This document shows positions 1-12,511 of a DNA stretch of 64,000 bases, piece by piece. Below the pieces are notes generated by a model. The model had not been told where the DNA came from. It saw nothing but the letters and a program-made list of their open reading frames with translations, and searched no databases. The position numbers and the translations under genes are program-made. Position 1 is the first letter of the stretch, and every line of letters starts with the position of its first letter. The DNA is from Nosema muscidifuracis. Lineage: Eukaryota > Microsporidia > Nosematidae. The DNA lies in the NCBI GenBank assembly GCA_028335825.1, contig JAIOKI010000007.1, positions 1-64,000 of the forward strand. Reading direction: 5' to 3'.

Positions 1-637
1 ACCTACCTACCTAACCTACCTACCTAACCTACCTACCTAACCTACCTAACCTACCTAACCTACCTACCTACCTACCTAACCTACCTACCTACCTACCTAA
101 CCTACCTAACCTACCTAACCTACCTAACCTACCTACCTAACCTACCTACCTAACCTACCTACCTAACTACCTACCTACCTAACCTACCTAACCTACCTAA
201 CCTACCTAACCTACCTACCTACCTAACCTACCTAACCTACCTACCTAACCTACCTAACCTACCTAACCTACCTAACCTACCTACCTAACCTACCTAACCT
301 ACCTACCTACCTAACCTACCTACCTAACCTACCTAACCTACCTACCTACCTACCTAACCTACCTACCTACCTAACCCTACCTAACCTACCTACCTAACCT
401 ACCTACCTACCTAACCTACCTACCTACCTACCTACCTAACCTACCTACCTACCTACCTAACCTACCTACCTACCTACCTAACCTACCTAACCTACCTACC
501 TACCTACCTAACCTACCTAACCTACCTAACCTACCTACCCCCTACCTACCTAACCTACCCTACCTACCTACCCTACCGACCTACCTACCTACCTACCTAC
601 CTACCTACCTACCTAACCCTAACCTACCTACCTAACC
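1..637. repeat. Telomere repeat array
   Basis: A tandem array of CCTA and CCTAA units in irregular order, that is TAGG and TTAGG on the complementary strand, with a few CCCTA variants near the inner end. It runs from the first base of the window and stops abruptly at unique sequence near 637. The C-rich strand reads 5' to 3' inward from the window start, as expected for the left end of a linear chromosome. The mix of 4- and 5-base units suggests an imprecise telomerase template. Variants cluster at the inner, older edge. Confidence 0.95.
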
Positions 638-873
638 TAATATTTCACAATATGTAATTATCTAGAAAATAAAATATTTTTAGATGACGTGTCTTCTCAG
701 AACAATTATAGATATTTCTAAGAAAAAATTACAAAATATAATTTTTAAATTTAGACATAATAAATATTTATTTCGATTATATTCAATTTTTTTTATACAG
801 AAGAAGATGAGTAAATGACATTAAATATATTGATGTCAAATGATAATTCTGTCAGGAAGAAATATATATAAGA
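638..873 (+). repeat. Subtelomeric repeat, telomere-adjacent copy
   Basis: About 236 bp directly joined to the telomere repeats. It is nearly identical by eye to 55464-55700, including the stretch TAGATGACGTGTCTTCTCAG and the end GGAAGAAATATATATAAG. The similarity starts at TAATATTTCACAA, exactly where telomere repeats end, and stops at ATAAGA. No convincing protein is encoded. It may be a subtelomeric element or the tail of an old gene. Confidence 0.85.
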
Positions 874-1643
874 AATAAATAAAAAATATATTTAATATAA
901 TATTAGATATTTTATTTAATTAATAATAATATAAATCTGGATTAATTTGGTGAACTTTTAAACATCATCTCGAAATGTATAACTTCTTTTTTCTATTTTA
1001 TTTTTACCAATTTAATATACGTGATTAAATTATCCATCTGGAATTATTATGACTTTTAAATATCTTAGAAATAAATACAATTTCGTCTTTTCTTGATCAG
1101 ACCACACTAAAATATGATTGAAAGAGCAAGAGAATATACAGTCTAATTTTAACAATATTGAAGTATTTATATTTATTTAAATTCAAGAATTTTTTTTCAT
1201 AAATTTTCATTTTGTACTATGTAGTAATTAATATAATATCAAAATAATATATTGAAGTATATAATTTACACACTTTTTCACAGTCCTAATGCAAGTAATA
1301 CTTCAATGCATAGGGTTTGATATTCTGCTGTTGACTTTGATTAAGGTACCAATACTTAGATGATGCTATTTTTTGAGTTCTGTAATATGTTTTTTGTGAT
1401 ATTTTTTTTTCTTACGTTATAATTTACGTTTCACAAGGAAAAAACTAATTATCAGTGTTTTTAGACTATTAAAATCTGTCAAATTATCAAATTTTTTTAT
1501 TGATTTGAGACATGAATTTTTTTATATAAAATCATGTAATTAATTTTAAAATAATTTATTGAAAGAAATCCATAATTCCTGATTCAAATTATAAAAATAA
1601 TATTCTAATATTACACCCACAGTAGGTAGTAGGAGTACAAGAA
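874..1643. other. Non-coding A+T-rich stretch
   Basis: No reading frame with coding character and no initiator box followed by ATG was found. It separates the telomere-adjacent repeat from the first gene remnant. Confidence 0.4.
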
Positions 1644-1943
1644 CTAATAGTATGTAAAGATATAGCATATTACTCTGGGAGTATCACGACCTTCATAAAC
1701 AAACAATATAATCCTAGCAAATATTAAAAAATAAACGAAATAAAAAACACAAAATAACTGTAAAATGATCAAGCAAGATATTTGATCAAGTTCTGATACA
1801 TGCTTTATAGTGATATAAGGATCTAAAATGTTTTCAGATAAGTTATATTTCGTGTGCACTGTATTTTCATATTCTTGTTCTGACGTTCTGTTTGTTCAGT
1901 ATGCTTTATTTAGTATGTTAAGTAGTACAAGAAATGATATCAT
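1644..1943 (-). pseudogene. Small secreted/membrane protein gene with one in-frame stop
   Basis: On the minus strand an ATACCCT box is followed at once by ATG (1941-1943). The frame encodes a signal-peptide-like start (MISFLVLLNILNKAY), then a TGA at 1896-1898 as codon 16, then 83 more open codons to a stop at 1644. The downstream part has a predicted transmembrane stretch (LIILQLFCVFYFVYFLIF) followed by a short tail with EGRDTPR. The initiator box, the signal peptide and the long frame after the stop suggest a real gene lost by one nonsense change. Read-through or a sequencing error are alternatives. Family not recognised. Confidence 0.55.
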
Positions 1944-2249
1944 AGGGTATGATTAAAAATTTATTTTAGAAAATAACATAAAATTTATATAAATGAAACT
2001 AATTATATAATAATCATAATCACTAACTTTTATCTATTATTTATAATTTATTTATTCTTACATATTTTATTATTTCAATATTCACAACAGAGTAATATAA
2101 GACCAATATTAAATAAATTATCTGTCTGTCAATGCTAATTTAATATTTGTGATTATTTAAAATATCCATACGTCAAATCATAACAAAATTCTTCATGAAT
2201 GAAAAAATAATTATATAAGTAATCTTTGTGTTTAGTATTTTAATTTAAC

Positions 2250-3169
2250 TAATTTTCAATCTAAATGCTATCGATGTCTTTTTCTTCCTAGTCAAGAGAA
2301 ATTTTTTATAAAGTATTAATAAGATTCTGGAATGAATATATATTTCGATTTAAATGGTTTATCAATTGATACAATATTTTATTTGTTCAGTATTCTATGT
2401 AAGATATAACTTAATTTTTCAAAAGATTTTATGATCTTGTCATATTTAATTCTACAGAAGAAACATTTAAACCTTCACATCTTGTAATATTTATCATATC
2501 AATTTATAAGAAATTTGTAAATTTATCGTCAAGAAGTTTTTCTACGTCAAAGTTTTTAATTAGAACTAGTCAATATACATTCTTTAAAATTTCTATATAA
2601 AATATTTTATATTTATTTTATATGTTTACTATAATAGAGTTTAACATCTAGTTAAGTATTCTGAAAATAATTAAACGTTAAAATTAGAAAGAAATCAAGT
2701 AAAATTTTGGTCTACAACATTAATAATATTTCATTCAAATTTTACTTTAAGTGTAAATTACATTATTCAAATCAAAATTTATTCGTTAGTGAGTTTATAT
2801 TTTTATCTCCACCCTTTATTAAAACACTATTTGGTGTCGTTTTATAGTAGAACATAGCATCTTTACATTTACGTGATAGAGGACAGGATGTGATTCTATT
2901 AAAGCTTTTATATTAAAACCTGTTGGCAAATCTTTTAAGGTGATTTTTTTAAATTCTACTTATAATTCTTCAATAATTTTAGTATATTGTGTATATTTAT
3001 AATCAATTAATAATATAGGAGCATTTTTAATCCTTCTTTATTCATTCCTTCAATATAAAAAATCGGTGATATCTTTTAATAAAATAGAATCAGATTTTAA
3101 AATTGTATTTTTTGTCTTTTTAAGATCAGCAGTAAATATAGTTGTAAATAAAATACAAATGATATTCAT
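2250..3169 (-). pseudogene. Decayed secreted-protein gene
   Basis: The minus strand has TTTTTTTAACCTTA directly before ATG at 3167-3169, the same layout as the intact gene at 6987. The first 39 codons are open and begin with a signal peptide (MNIICILFTTIFTADL). Coding-like stretches then continue in changing frames to about 2250, for example ITLKDLPTGFNIKAL near 2900-2950. The conceptual protein resembles part of the decayed gene at 20.4-22.2 kb, where the pattern L-P-x(3)-IK-L...ML...K recurs. Function unknown. Several stops and frame changes make it non-functional as written. Confidence 0.55.
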
Positions 3170-3699
3170 TAAGGTTAAAAAAATTTATTATTTAACATAA
3201 AACAAATTAAATTTGACATAATCATAATTCACATAAATAATTTTAATTTTCTTAGATTTTATTATATATTATTTCATTTTGTGTTTATCTAAATTAAATA
3301 TCTTTTAATTAATTTTTTAAACTTGATATTTTTTTGTATGATAGTATATATAATAATGTTTGCAAAGACATATATTTAAATTATTAATTTAAACTCAGTG
3401 TTTTTACATAAACATATAATTTAATTTTTTTTATTGAATCAAAGATCTGATTAATTGATTTATATCCATATCTATAAAAGTAATTATTGTAAAAAAATCT
3501 TTAATTTAAAATCTTTAGTATTTAATTAAATTCAAAATCATTATTAGTTTCTAAATATATTTCATACACATTTAGTCTTTTTATAGTGCTAAATAATTTA
3601 TTTAAATTTTTAATTTATTTTTAAATCAAACAATAAAATTTTCATGTGTAAATAACAAATATTTCTCAATTATCTACAATATATTAAATTTATTATTAA

Positions 3700-4860
3700 T
3701 TTACTTCTTATGCTCATTGTGATATAATTTTGACCCCTAGTTATTAATAATGTATTTTTATAATCAAAGTAAATTATGATAATTATTAGAATGCTATTTT
3801 ATAGGATTAATATAATCTCTTGTTTTAATACAATCAATGAATATAGAATTTATAAATATAAATTATTGACTATTCACAATATAATTCATGTGAGTTGTAA
3901 AAATAGACGAGATATGATACATTGATTTTAAGTAAGAAATTAAACGTATCATTATAAAATATATATTTTCATTTCTCTTTAATATTAACAGTCTAAAGAT
4001 CATTGTAAATTTATAATCATCTTTCTAATCAATATATTTTATTTTTCTAAAAGAAAACATGTGTGTATTTATATCTCTTAATTTCTTCTCTAGAATGATA
4101 TTCATATATTTATTAATTCTAATTATTTTCTAGATATTATAATATATTAACAATGTTTAGAACAAATCATCAATACAATTCTTATAATATGACAAACATC
4201 TCAATTAACACTATGTAAAAGTTTTAATAATAATTTCATAAGAATTTAAAAAAAAACAATTTAACAAATATGATAAATTTTTATATGATTGTCATAAGTC
4301 TATGGATATTATCATGTTAATAATGAAAAATTGAATTATCTAAATAATAATCAATCACATTAACAAATGCTAGTAAAATAAATGTAAAATGTAGTACTTA
4401 ATACTTCTTATTATTTTTATCTATAAATGATATAAATAGTTTATTTTTTATATTGTTTAGGGGTATATCAATACATCGAAAATATTTCACTGATGAGAAA
4501 TAAATAATTTTTTTGCAATAGATACGAAAATATATATTTTCTCATTTTTAACATCAAAATAGATTTAAAAACATAAAGCAATAATATATCATTGATTTTT
4601 CTATGATATTAATAATTCACATACATTAAATCTATACAAAAATTCTGTTGTTATGATGTTCAATATTAGTATTTATTTTTTTACTAAATACACTTAACTT
4701 ATAAAAGTCTAACACTGATTAATAATTCTATGTTTACGACAAAGTGATATTAAAAAAGATACAATCATTACATATTTTATAATATATTAAAATTATCTGA
4801 TAACAAAATATGAGTTATTATTATCTCATAAATGTTTTAATGACTTTCATAAATTATACT
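3700..4860 (+). pseudogene. Weak coding remnants, plus strand
   Basis: Short plus-strand frames with coding-like composition, such as KYDKFLYDCHKSMDIIML near 4265-4320, are separated by many stops. A TTGACCCCTAG box at about 3731 resembles the start signal of intact genes, but no open frame follows it. Product unknown. This is the least certain of the decayed genes in the left arm. Confidence 0.3.
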
Positions 4861-4869
4861 AAATCACGA

Positions 4870-5400
4870 TGAAATTGAATGTATAGGAAATATAAAATCG
4901 ATTATCAATGTGGTATATATGATCTTGATTTTTTATGGTTCGATAACGAATATTTTAATTTTTCTTTGATTTTTAAAAACTTCAAGATATAAATTAATAC
5001 ATACTGATATGAATAACAAATTATTAATAATGTTTTAATAAAACTTTTTGCTATTTATGAAGATTTCGTCAATTTATCATTTAAAGTTTATGATTTAAGA
5101 GATTTATGTATGAACTAACCTTAGTGTATAGAATTTAATATGAAGAAAGTATAAAAAGAAATTCAAATCATATTGAAAATTACTACAAGTTTATTGATTC
5201 TGAAATTATGAACAATAGTCTATCAGCAGTATATATTTTATTCTATGATATTTCTGTCAATAATCTCAGCTTTATTATTTATTATTTTACTAATTTTAGG
5301 ATTACAAGATAATATAAAGAATAATATTTTTATTAGACCTACTACTCTAATGATACGTTCTAAATTTTTTGTATCGAATAAAAAAATTAATATCATGTGA
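4870..5400 (+). pseudogene. Decayed gene of unknown function
   Basis: Plus-strand translation gives long coding-like stretches in two frames. One near 4880-4990 includes YQCGIYDLDFLWFDNEYF, another near 5155-5310 includes SNHIENYYKFIDSEIMNN. Such frames are unusual in DNA this rich in TAA and TAG. Stops and frame changes interrupt them, so no intact protein can be made. Family not recognised. Hydrophobic stretches after 5230 hint at a membrane segment. Confidence 0.45.
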
Positions 5401-6300
5401 ATTATTATGTCCAAATTATTTTTATAAATCTTTATTTTTCATCCCTACAAGATTCTGTCGTATTTATCAATAATATTATTTATATAAAAATAAATGTCTA
5501 TATAAAAGGTCACCATCTTCGACTTTTAAATGTTTTATCATATTTATCAAGTTATATAATTTATTGATGTGTTTCATTTCTTCAATTTCATAAAATCCAT
5601 TATTTATACTTAGTCTTTATATTCATAATCATTTTATATACTTACTATTTCAATACTTATAGCTTGTAAATTTTATGGTCTTATGAATTGAATCCGATAA
5701 AAGATATTTTATGACTATTTTATAGTCTTTCAAGATACAATCTTTCTATAAGGAGTAACGATTTTAAAAAAAAAAGATACAATATATTAGTTACATTTTT
5801 ATTCCTTGTATTTATTTTTTTCTATGATATATAAATCTCAATATTATGTATAAATAAACTTTTATCCTTTTTGCATTGGTTCTTCTTTTTATTGTATATT
5901 TCTCTTTGAATTCTCAGTAAAGTCATTTTAAAAATTATATATAGACATCAAATTAAGAAGCTACTTTCAGTTATCTTATATAATATTATTAATACAAAGT
6001 AATTGTTTCTAAAAAATAATTATAATATATAAATTTCTAGTAAGATTAAATTTATAAACTTAATATGTGTAAAAATATACCTTTGTTGATATTCTTATTA
6101 TTACTGTAATATTTAAAAGATTATTGAATTAATGATAGTCTATTTATTCTTATGGAAATTAATAAAGTAAAAATTAATGCAATATAAATTTTATAAGTAT
6201 ATTTAATAAAGTAAAATAAATGAATAATAGTTAATAAAATTTATTAGTTAACATATAATATTTTCTTAAATTTATCTTCTAAAATTGTAAATAGACAAAA
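5401..6300. other. Gap with possible further plus-strand remnants
   Basis: Some plus-strand coding-like fragments continue from the preceding decayed gene, but they are too broken to delimit. No start signal or repeat was seen. The last 300 bases lie downstream of the minus-strand gene at 6301. Confidence 0.3.
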
Positions 6301-6987
6301 TTATGAAATCTCATCATTTATAATTTTAAAATTATTAGATATTTCATAGTTAACATCATAAAAATTTTCAATATTCATGTTATTAAAATCTTCAAAACTA
6401 CTTCTGGAATATTTATCTTTACGTATTTTTTCAAGCAAATATATTAAAGCTTTCTTAAAAACAGACATATATTCTTTTCTATCTGTGCCATCATACCTAT
6501 ATGATTTTAATAGAACGTGTAAGATAGATTTTTCATTAGTAAAATTGAAATTTCCACAGATATCTCCATAAGTATCAAAAGGTTTACATTTATCCAAAAT
6601 CTCTTTTTTTTTATTATCAGTAGATCGAATAATAATGTTTAGTTTGCTAGCTAACTCAATCAGATGTTTTCTACTTGGATCAAACAATTTGCTATTAAAA
6701 AATAATGCAGAAAACATAATACATCCATTAGATTTAATATAATATTCTCTCTGTATACCAGAATATTTAAATCTTTCTGATAGATATAACATATTATCTT
6801 CAAATAATTCTTGGGTATTCAGTTCGATTTCTTCTACTAAACTAACTCCATCAAATAAATCAAACCTATAAAAGCCAAAAGTATCTAAGATAATATCATC
6901 AGTGTTATCTAAAAATTTTCCAAATATATCAAATTCCATCCAATTATCTTTAATTGATAAAACACTTGCAAAAAAAATAAAATTCAT
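6301..6987 (-). CDS. Hypothetical secreted protein, 228 aa
   Basis: An intact 228-residue frame. The start is set by ATTTTTTACCTT immediately before ATG at 6985-6987, a form of the CCC-like initiator box. Residues 1-11 (MNFIFFASVLS) look like a short signal peptide and there is no later membrane segment, so the product is probably secreted or lies in the endomembrane lumen. The rest is mixed charged/aromatic, with the cysteines sparse. No known domain recognised. Codon use and the secreted, lineage-specific character match the other intact genes of the window. It is the only intact gene within 12 kb of the telomere. Confidence 0.75.
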   Translation of the reverse strand: MNFIFFASVLSIKDNWMEFDIFGKFLDNTDDIILDTFGFYRFDLFDGVSLVEEIELNTQELFEDNMLYLSERFKYSGIQREYYIKSNGCIMFSALFFNSKLFDPSRKHLIELASKLNIIIRSTDNKKKEILDKCKPFDTYGDICGNFNFTNEKSILHVLLKSYRYDGTDRKEYMSVFKKALIYLLEKIRKDKYSRSSFEDFNNMNIENFYDVNYEISNNFKIINDEIS

Positions 6988-7816
6988 AAGGTAAAAAATT
7001 TAAAATCTTTAGGTAATGAATTAAAAATAAACAAAATTTAATGTCTAATGTAATAAATTTAATAATATAAAATTTATTTCTTTATATAGTAAATTAAATT
7101 TTATATTTGAGTAATATATTAAATAATATAATATTTAATTTATTTATGTGATTCTAATTAATAAAATTTATTATCTTTGAGTAATATATTAAATAATATA
7201 ATATTTAATTTATTTATGTGATTTCATTATGAAAAAAGAAATTGATTTTCTATTTAAATAAGCTTTTTTATACACTCTTCTATTTAGTATGAAATATGTA
7301 AAGATCAAAGTATTATTAATATAGGATAGTTACAATTAGATATTTCTAAGTCAATAATACAAATGTGTAATTTATAATATTTTCTTAAGTAATTTTAATT
7401 TTAACTAAAAGATTTTTTATTCTCAATAAGTCTATTATAATATTAAAGATATATATTATATTTGTAAATAGACTTATTGTTTTATTTTCTTAAAATTTTA
7501 CATTTCGACTTTTTTTTATTTGATATCCTAATATATTATATGAATCTTTTCATAATTACTAATAAAATATAGAATATATGAGATTATTTTAATTTTTTTA
7601 CATAAGAATTATAATAATATCCAAAATTATATTTTCATAATACTTCTAAATTATTCTTTGAAGATTATATTTATTCATATGTTAAAATATGAAACTATAT
7701 TGACAATAATAATTCCAAGATTTATTACTGAAGCTTATTTAATATACATGATGCAATCTTTCGGGTCAATAATATCATAATATAAATAAAAGATAATGAT
7801 ATCATTATATTTTAAC
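6988..7816. other. Gap with a 70-bp tandem duplication
   Basis: The region upstream of the gene at 6301. It holds the duplicated unit listed separately and otherwise plain A+T-rich DNA without a supported gene. Confidence 0.4.
7083..7223. repeat. Two-copy direct tandem repeat, about 70 bp
   Basis: The string GAGTAATATATTAAATAATA with its continuation into TTTATTTATGTGATT occurs twice, 70 bases apart (about 7109 and 7179). It lies about 100-240 bp upstream of the start of the secreted-protein gene at 6987, so it could affect its promoter region, though it may be a neutral slippage product. Confidence 0.75.
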
Positions 7817-8500
7817 ATGCTTGAAAATAGAATATTCAGATGTGAGATTTTAAAACCAGATAAAATAAATGATACACTTAAAAACCTTCATCTAGTCTGT
7901 GAAAAAGTTCAACTGACAGATACTGTAATTTGACATTTTATTCATTCTTCATATTTTCTATATTTCACTCTTTTATGTTTATCATCAATCAAATTAATTC
8001 ATGATAATTTAGATCATGTTAAGACCAAGAATATATTTTATATATAAAATACTGATCATTTCAAGAATTTTATTCATCCCTTCTTATATACTAAAGGCTT
8101 TTCTATAATTAATCATAATTCTAGACTAATTGATATTGAATATCATATACTAATGAGAATAAGTTCTAAATTATATCTAATAATAACCTATTATTTATGA
8201 ATATAATAATTTCACTTATATAATATTCAAGTATATACTAATTTTTTATTGGTCATTTGAATAGAAAAGATCTCATCAAAAATTAAGTAAATATGATAAG
8301 GAAAAAGAATATAAAGACTTTAATTAATTAATTTTATCTGGTAAATTAAATATAAATAACGAAGCATAAGATATTATAAAAAATTATTTTAATCAAGAAT
8401 TTCAAAATAATTATACTTTTTTAGATTTATTATTATAGTGTTTATCTTTTGGGATTCATCTTGATAAGTTATATAATGTTAGTTGAGGTTTGTTATAATA
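7817..8500 (+). pseudogene. Decayed gene, first 127 codons nearly open
   Basis: From ATG at 7817 a single frame runs 127 codons to a TGA at 8198-8200, interrupted only by TGA at 7931 and TAA at 8045. It includes MLENRIFRCEILKPDKIND and FLYTKGFSIINHNSRLIDI. More coding-like fragments of another frame follow to about 8500 (for example FLDLLL and FGIHLDKLYNVS). The protein is not recognised. The long near-open frame makes a recently lost gene likely. Confidence 0.5.
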
Positions 8501-8959
8501 ATAAAATTAATTTAATTTATACTTATACAGAAGTTTTATTGACTAATTCATATTAGATAGTTTTTCAATTTAATAGTTATATCATAATTTTCTAAATATG
8601 TTTTAATAAAGAAAGAATCAATTTATTCCAATTCTCAGATATATATTTATTTCTATGAATATTAATAACCTTGTAATATTTAATTTATAAACTAATATAA
8701 ACAAAGTTTCTGATAATTATGAAAACTTGAATTATAATTTCTCTTTCATAGCAGTATTAAGTTTTAATATTATTTTTATATAAATAGTCTTCTCATATAT
8801 ATCATATATATGTAATTAATTTTATACATATAATATTTCAATAAGTACATATTTAAATACAATTATCTCATCCTGATCTATTATCACATCATCGACTAAA
8901 GAGAGTAATAGTTATCTCAATTAATTAGCCAATATTATAATTATAATCTTCTTAATTTT

Positions 8960-9340
8960 AAATATTTACATTTATAAATAACAATAATAAGATAAATTTT
9001 TTATACAAAAATAGCAATTAATAAAATTACGGATTCTAAAATATTTTATTTTAATTATTATATTTTATGGAATAACTCTAGATATTACTGATTAAGTCAT
9101 ATATTTCTTGTTAAGTGTTTATAAAATTTACTATTTAGACGTAAAATTAAACTCATATATGACCATATTAATTCTCTTGCACATGAATTATTCAAAAATA
9201 AACTAGTTAGATAAAAATATAACAGAATATTTTTAATTAGCTTATCAATGTAATTTGAACAGATGTCATTCTAAATGTTTCTTAAGTCTATAGAAATATA
9301 TCAATACAGTTGTCTATATAATACATCATTTTTTATTCTC
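8960..9340 (+). pseudogene. Decayed gene fragment
   Basis: Plus-strand coding-like stretch with RRKIKLIYDHINSLAHELFK at about 9138-9200, followed by further in-frame residues after one stop. No start signal found. Family unknown. Confidence 0.4.
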
Positions 9341-9365
9341 TTCAATTATTAATTTTCTATATATA

Positions 9366-9900
9366 TATACCCCAGTGAGGAGACAAAAAAGTGAAGAAAT
9401 TAGTATAAATAAAAAATATTTGTTTTATATTGTATTCTAAGTATCATCAAAACTCAGAGTTTTTTCTGCTTCATAATAAATATTTAAATAATTTTCTTAT
9501 TATTTATGTCTATAATCATGATATTATTTATAAAGAGGCTGTAAATCTGTAATGAAAAAATAAAAATTATGAAAAGATACTAAAATTTATAGTATATCCT
9601 TTTAATAAACAATTTTATTTATTCTTAATAAATGGAAACAAATCATATTCAATATAATAATTTTATCAATGAAGGGAAAAATTATATATTAAATACATAG
9701 AATAATATTCAATAATCTAAATATTTTGTTATATTTGAAAATCTCTGAGGTTCTAGTGTAATGGTAATTATCATTACATTGACTTATTAATACAATTGTT
9801 TTTTTGTATATAATTAGACTTTATATCTGAATAATATAAGAAGATATTTATAATAAATACATATCTATATCTTATTATCATTCTATTCTAATTTGACATT
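9366..9900 (+). pseudogene. Decayed gene related to the one at 52.4 kb
   Basis: An ATACCCCAGTG box at 9367 resembles the initiator signal with a GTG in place of ATG. It opens a short frame (RRQKSEEISINKKYLFYIVF). Downstream plus-strand remnants around 9540-9760 resemble 52540-52760 in order and spacing: AGACTGTAAATCT-like, a TGGAAACAAATCATATT-like block, then an ATTATATATTAAATACATA-like block. This suggests two decayed copies of one gene. Function unknown. Confidence 0.35.
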
Positions 9901-10119
9901 TAAATTTAATTAATTCACATGTCATTAGGATAATATTATTTAATAAGTTCAAATCATGTTTAAAATAATTTTATAGTCTATAATATTAATTTATATATCT
10001 TTTATAGAATTATAGCATTTATTTTCTTACCCTCGATATAATAAGAATATTTAATGAATGTTTGAAATTCAATTTTATTTATTATATATATATATAAAAA
10101 CTTTACGATTCTTGAATAT

Positions 10120-10900
10120 TTTTACCCTAGTATATTAGCATCATATAAAAGTATTTTAATCAATATATAATTTGCTATATGTGTTTTTTAAATTTAATAT
10201 ATTCTGATTGGAGTAGTAAATAATTACTTATATATCGGGATATTTAATTATATTTTGGTTCATCCTCTTTTCAACTCATTTTAATATATCATAGACATGA
10301 CATTGATTACTGACAAGATTTAGAAACACATGATAGAACTCTAAAAATTAAAAGTTATTATATTAGACTAGTTTTCTTTATTAACTCATTTGACATTTCA
10401 AAATGTATTCATCTGACAATAAATATACTTATTATTATTAGATTTATAATTTATTTACTCCTATTGACAAAAATTATATTTACTTTTTTTATATAATAGA
10501 TACAATCATAAACTTTAGTTAATTAAAAAGATTATATAAGTTCTAATATAACATAAATTGATTAGTACTTATACTTATGAAATATGTAAATTATAATTTA
10601 ATTAATGTATCATCTTAAGAAGATATATATCACTAGTTTTTAAAAATATAATTAATTCTGAATTCTTGTATTATATTTTATATATACATATGAATAATAT
10701 TTATTTTCAATCATTAATTTATTGATCCCTTTTATGTAAAATAAAGATTAACTGAAGTATTATATATTCAATTATAGGATAATATAAAACGAAAATATAA
10801 AAAATTTATAATATATAAATATTGTAATGGTATATCATAAAAGATCGATATTAGAAGCTAAATGAAGTATAATTATTGTAATTGATATTTATTAATATTT
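10120..10900 (+). pseudogene. Decayed gene fragment
   Basis: A TTTTTACCCTAG box at about 10118 resembles a start signal without its ATG. Plus-strand coding-like sequence is clearest at 10290-10470, with ETHDRTLKIKSYYIRLVFF and then a hydrophobic stretch. Stops and frame changes follow. Product unknown, possibly a membrane protein. Confidence 0.4.
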
Positions 10901-11249
10901 TTAATTTATTTTCTTTTTACATGTGATAGATTATCTTAAATTTTATTCCTCATTAAGTATGACTGAAGATAATTTTATTATTTTAAAATGATAATTAATT
11001 TCAATAATAAAATATCTGATTTTTATAGATGAAGATCATTAATTAAAAGTCGTTATATAGGTAAATATTTTTTATATATTATTTTGTGCACCATAATAAG
11101 TTTATAAATTTTCATTTTTTATTTAATGTCTAATTTTTATGTTCTATATGTATGAATATATTTGATAATAATTCTATGGAGCATATTATTAATATTATTT
11201 AGATTCATACACATAATAAATATACTAACATATATTTTGATATTATCTA

Positions 11250-12400
11250 TATATAGTGATGAATATCTGGATTTAACAATCTAAGAAAAGTCGAAGTAGC
11301 AAAGAAAACAAGTATGAATTGTTAACTAATCATTCTAAATATACAATGAAGATTATACATAGCATAATAAATGTGTTACTTTATACAATCAAATTATAGT
11401 AGAATTCAGAAGTAATTTAAATACTCCAGAAAACCTTAATATATACATTAGTAGAACACTCACCATATTAGATACAACAAGTGAAGATGTATCAATTGAG
11501 AAATCTATAAAATATAAATAAGTTTAATTATTTTTTTAAATTAATTTATATATAAGTAATCATATATTGTAAACTCTTACTAAAAATCTAATTTTTATAA
11601 TTTTATTCTTTTGAAAAGATGATCCATATAATATTATAAGAAATAGATTTAGCCCATCACTATATAGAAAATTTTATAATATTATATTGACATACTAAAT
11701 ATTATTTAAATTATACTTTCTTAATGTTTATTGTGGAGATTTAAGTCAGATTAAACATATTGATTTTAATATTCTAGATTAAACTTTTTTGTTCTCAGAA
11801 CAAGTATGTAATTTTATTATTATGGTTAACAATATATAAATGTCAAATTTTAAACTTTTTATATATATGGATACTATTTCGTTAAAAGATTAATTCACAT
11901 ATGTCTGTATCTTCCACAGTAAAGAAGTATTGGTCGAGAATAAATATCTAAACATGTAAGAAAATAATTTCAATTTATAAATCAATGACATTATGAATCA
12001 GTCAATCTTTAATTTTCTAGCTTAAATAAATATACTCATACTAAATATAAAAAATTATCCTTATATCTTTGAACAACAAACTTTTAATGTTAAATAATTA
12101 TATAATGAATGATCATCTACTGACGTATTTTGGCTAATAGAAGTGTTGATAAATAAATGAAATACATCAATGATATAATAAAATTACTAAAATTTATTGA
12201 GATGAATCATAGTGAAGATATTACTAATAGATTTTCATATCACAAATATAATATCAAAGAGATATAATAATAAAGACTTAAGAAGAAATCAATAAAGGTA
12301 AGTTTTTAGATGATACCTTTGAGTGTGTATTAAGAAAATACTTTTTGTATTTTTTATATCATTGAATAATTTCTATACTTCTAGAATATTATATTCATTC
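11250..12400 (+). pseudogene. Decayed gene of about 1.1 kb
   Basis: Plus-strand coding-like stretches of good length recur along this interval. A 47-codon stretch ends with a stop at 11521 and includes FRSNLNTPENLNIYISRTL. A second around 11640-11800 includes NVYCGDLSQIKHIDFNILD. A third near 11900 includes FHSKEVLVENKYLNM. Frame changes and scattered stops separate them. No domain recognised. It converges on the J-like gene transcribed from the other strand. Confidence 0.5.
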
Positions 12401-12511
12401 AATATATTTCTCTAACTTTCAATGATATCATGATTTAAAATAATTATTATCCTTCTTACTTTTTTAATATTTAGTGATGTGTTTATTAGTAAAAATATTA
12501 AGTCTAATTAT

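Noticed and set aside
9750-9800. GGTTCTAGTGTAATGGTAAT looks like the 5' half of a tRNA with a box A.
   Set aside because: No T-arm (TTCRA) or acceptor partner follows at the right distance, and the stretch lies within a decayed coding region.
9930-9960. GTTCAAATC as a tRNA T-loop.
   Set aside because: No box A or foldable tRNA upstream.
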